Below, in pieces: positions 61,698-64,000 of a stretch of 64,000 nt of DNA; the first letter of the stretch is position 1; every line of letters starts with the position of its first letter. Source of the stretch: Seonamhaeicola maritimus (GTDB lineage Bacteria; Bacteroidota; Bacteroidia; Flavobacteriales; Flavobacteriaceae); assembly GCF_008056315.1 (NCBI RefSeq), contig NZ_VRKQ01000010.1:496001-560000 (forward strand), read 5' to 3'. A program made the translations under genes and the position numbers. The notes beneath the pieces are model-generated. The model worked only from the letters and a program-made list of their open reading frames with translations. It had not been told where the DNA came from and searched no databases.

Positions 61698-62858
61698 ACC
61701 TTGCAAAACATAATTTCTATTACCGCGGTTTCATCAATTTCTCCATTAGGAAAATCTTTAGATGAAGCTTGGGAGAGCTATCAAAAAAATAAGCATTGTA
61801 TTTCAGAAAAATCATTTCAAGAAACAGATGCTTTAGTTGCTGAAATTCCATCAGAAGCAAAACAAGAAATTGAAATTTTACGTCAGTCTGATCAGAAATA
61901 TAAATCTCTAGATGAGACTGTTTTGTACGCCATTTACGCTTCTAGACAAGCTATAAAACAATCTGGCTGGAATACTTCTGACAATTTTGGAATAAATATA
62001 GGATCTTCTAGAGGTGCTACTACTCTTTTTGAAAGTTATCATAAAAGTTTTTTAAAGAACAATAAAGCAAAAACTTTAAGTTCACCAACAACTACATTAG
62101 GAAATATTGCATCATGGGTGGCACATGATTTACAAACTCAAGGACCAGAAATTAGTCATTCTATAACTTGCTCTACTGCTTTACATTCAATGCTTAATGG
62201 CATTGCTTGGATAAACTCTGGTATGTGTAACAAATTTTTAGTTGGTGGAAGTGAAGCACCTTTAACTCCGTTTACTATTGCCCAAATGCAGGCCCTTAAA
62301 ATATATTCTAAACAGGAAGGTGACTATCCGTGTAAAGCGTTAGACCTTACTAAAAAACAAAACACCATGGTTTTGGGTGAGGGCGCCTCTATGGTTTGTT
62401 TGGAGGAAGGAGAAAAAGACAATGCTTTGGCATTAGTTAAAGGCTATGGTTATGCAACAGAAATTTTAGAACACAATATTTCCATTTCTAGTGATGCACA
62501 GTGTTTTCAGCGTTCTATAAAAATGGCTTTGGGAGATATCCCTCTAAAGGATATTGATGTTATTGTTATGCATGCCCCTGGTACTATAAAGGGGGATTTG
62601 AGTGAATTTAGAGCAATAGAAGCAATTTTTAAAGACGACTTACCTGCCGTCACTTCCAATAAATGGAAAATAGGGCATACGTTTGGAGCTTCAGGAACTT
62701 TAAGTTTAGAATTAGCCATTTTGATGTTAAATCATCAAAAATTTATTGGAGTCCCGTATTTAAAAAATCAAAAACAACCAGAAAAAATTAAAAACATATT
62801 AGTGAATGCCGTAGGTTTTGGCGGTAATGCCGTGAGTATATTATTAAGTAAAAAGTAA
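61698..62858 (+). CDS. Beta-ketoacyl synthase-like protein in the biotin block
   Basis: A thiolase-fold condensing enzyme. From the TTG at 61698 it has 386 residues and begins with the family-like opening LQNIISITAVSSISPLG; the TTG at 61680 adds six residues but overlaps a -7 box. The catalytic triad is visible: Cys in HSITCSTALHS (near residue 157), His in IVMHAPGTIKGD (near 291) and His in WKIGHTFGASGTLSLE (near 325). Such enzymes are often found with bioA and bioB in flavobacteria and may help build the pimeloyl chain. No bioC or bioH is visible. An unrelated lipid role is possible. Confidence 0.85.
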   Translation, partial: TLQNIISITAVSSISPLGKSLDEAWESYQKNKHCISEKSFQETDALVAEIPSEAKQEIEILRQSDQKYKSLDETVLYAIYASRQAIKQSGWNTSDNFGINIGSSRGATTLFESYHKSFLKNNKAKTLSSPTTTLGNIASWVAHDLQTQGPEISHSITCSTALHSMLNGIAWINSGMCNKFLVGGSEAPLTPFTIAQMQALKIYSKQEGDYPCKALDLTKKQNTMVLGEGASMVCLEEGEKDNALALVKGYGYATEILEHNISISSDAQCFQRSIKMALGDIPLKDIDVIVMHAPGTIKGDLSEFRAIEAIFKDDLPAVTSNKWKIGHTFGASGTLSLELAILMLNHQKFIGVPYLKNQKQPEKIKNILVNAVGFGGNAVSILLSKK

Positions 62859-62909
62859 ACCAAAGTACTATTTAATTAGTATTTTTGGTCTCGGATTAAC
62901 TGACCTATT

Positions 62910-64000
62910 ATGAGTGAAACAAGACACAATTGGACTAAAGAAGAAATTCTAGCTATATACAACAAACCATTAATGGAGCTGCTTTATGAGGCGGCTACAA
63001 TTCATAGAGAGCGCCATGACCCTAATGTGGTTCAGGTAAGCACTTTGCTCTCTGTTAAAACAGGAGGTTGTTCGGAAGATTGTGGATATTGCCCACAAGC
63101 CGCTCGTTATCATACTGATATTGAAGGGAATGATTTAATGTCTGTAAAGCAAGTTAAAGCCCAAGCTTTAAGAGCTAAATCAGGCGGTAGTTCACGTGTG
63201 TGCATGGGAGCCGCATGGAGAAATGTAAAGGATGGCGAAGAGTTTGATCAGGTTTTAGAAATGGTAAGAACCATTAATAAGCTAGATATGGAAGTTTGCT
63301 GTACTTTAGGAATGCTGACAGAAAACCAAGCAAAACGTTTAGCGGAAGCCGGATTATATGCTTACAATCATAATTTAGATTCATCTGAAGAGTATTATAA
63401 AGAAGTTATTTCAACAAGAGGGTTTCAAGATAGATTAGACACCATTGAAAACGTCCGCAAAACCAATGTTACGGTATGCAGTGGAGGTATTATTGGTATG
63501 GGAGAAAATTTAGAAGATAGAGCCGGTATGTTAGTAGCGCTTTCTACTTTGAATCCACAACCAGAATCTACTCCAATTAATGCTTTGGTTGCTGTTGAAG
63601 GCACGCCATTAGAAGACGAAAAACCAGTTTCTATTTGGGAAATGATTCGTATGGTAGCTACTACCAGAATTGTGATGCCAGAAACTCAGGTTCGTTTGAG
63701 TGCCGGCCGTACTCAAATGACAAGAGAAGGTCAAGCCATGTGTTTCTTTGCGGGTGCTAACTCTATTTTTGCGGGAGATAAGCTGTTAACCACACCTAAT
63801 CCGGATGTGAATGAGGATATGGAAATGTTTGCAGTTTTAGGTTTAGAGCCTCAAAAGCCTTTTACTAAAAAGGTGCAACCACAAACGGTTGAAGCACAAG
63901 ACTCTGAATTTGAAAGTTTAGGTGAAAAACCCAAATGGACAAGACCTGAGCATACTATAGAACGCAACGAAGCGGCTAAAGAAAAGGCCAAAGCCTTAAA
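62910..64000 (+). CDS. bioB: Biotin synthase (radical SAM), 3' end outside window
   Basis: ATG at 62910 opens a frame that runs to the window end, giving about 363 codons without a stop. The radical-SAM cluster motif is GGCSEDCGYCPQAARYH (CxxxCxxC, near residue 54). Other biotin-synthase features are CMGAAWRNVKDG, YNHNLDSSEEYY, CSGGIIGMGE, and RLSAGRTQM with the Arg that binds the second iron-sulfur cluster. It inserts sulfur into dethiobiotin. The visible part already exceeds E. coli BioB (346), so a C-terminal extension rich in Glu and Lys is present. It starts 51 bases after the ketoacyl synthase. Confidence 0.96.
   Translation, partial: MSETRHNWTKEEILAIYNKPLMELLYEAATIHRERHDPNVVQVSTLLSVKTGGCSEDCGYCPQAARYHTDIEGNDLMSVKQVKAQALRAKSGGSSRVCMGAAWRNVKDGEEFDQVLEMVRTINKLDMEVCCTLGMLTENQAKRLAEAGLYAYNHNLDSSEEYYKEVISTRGFQDRLDTIENVRKTNVTVCSGGIIGMGENLEDRAGMLVALSTLNPQPESTPINALVAVEGTPLEDEKPVSIWEMIRMVATTRIVMPETQVRLSAGRTQMTREGQAMCFFAGANSIFAGDKLLTTPNPDVNEDMEMFAVLGLEPQKPFTKKVQPQTVEAQDSEFESLGEKPKWTRPEHTIERNEAAKEKAKAL

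Overview
The window is AT-rich DNA from a marine Flavobacteriaceae-type Bacteroidota. Evidence: SusC/SusD pairs, type IX secretion C-terminal domains, TAnnTTTG-type -7 promoter boxes, a large laminarin utilisation locus and a bioF-bioD-bioA-KAS-bioB biotin block. The species cannot be named from the sequence.

Region 1 (1-1560, chromosomal core): the start of ribosomal protein bL25 and prs (PRPP synthetase) on the minus strand, then tRNA-Leu(CAA).

Region 2 (about 1533-24840, mobile island): a roughly 23.3-kb element integrated into the 3' end of tRNA-Leu. A 17-bp direct repeat marks the two ends. The right end carries a Bacteroidota-type tyrosine recombinase, an RteC-domain protein, an excisionase-like HTH protein and a putative replication protein. 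Tandem 11-bp arm-type repeats lie inside both ends. The left part is a restriction module: an HNH-HIT fusion, McrC, an EVE-containing McrB, a dCTPase-like MazG protein and a divergent NudG-like Nudix enzyme. The middle (about 8.3-19.4 kb) looks like an integron-type cassette array with no integron integrase. Single genes or small gene groups are bounded by 7-10-bp complementary R boxes and attC-like imperfect palindromes. Cargo includes a pentapeptide-repeat membrane protein with a nucleotidyltransferase and a small partner, a 1603-aa exonuclease/RecQ/UvrD fusion, a RES-domain protein and an ankyrin protein with a nuclease-like N-terminus.

Region 3 (25192-53275, laminarin locus): a SusR-like membrane regulator (propeller, Y_Y_Y, LuxR-type HTH) precedes SusC, SusD, two surface lipoproteins, GH16, a GH149-like phosphorylase, GH17, a clan GH-A enzyme, GH30, an MFS transporter fused to GH17, and a stand-alone cytoplasmic GH17. 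A second transcription unit encodes a T9SS-secreted binding protein, followed after a terminator by a GH81 laminarinase. A 19-bp motif is identical upstream of susC and upstream of the second unit, suggesting co-regulation. The proposed flow is: secreted GH81 and surface GH16 cut laminarin; SusCD and the binding proteins import the products; periplasmic GH17/GH30 trim main chain and side branches; the MFS-GH17 fusion moves oligosaccharides into the cytoplasm, where GH17 and GH149 finish the job.

Region 4 (53365-57220): small membrane proteins and lipoproteins, a UmuD-like peptidase without UmuC beside it, a GNAT acetyltransferase, a DUF3157 protein and a DUF2975/Xre pair.

Region 5 (57335-64000): biotin synthesis genes bioF, a DUF2007 protein, bioD, bioA, a ketoacyl synthase and bioB (cut by the window end). 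A GIY-YIG gene flanked by inverted REP-like palindromes has landed between bioD and bioA.
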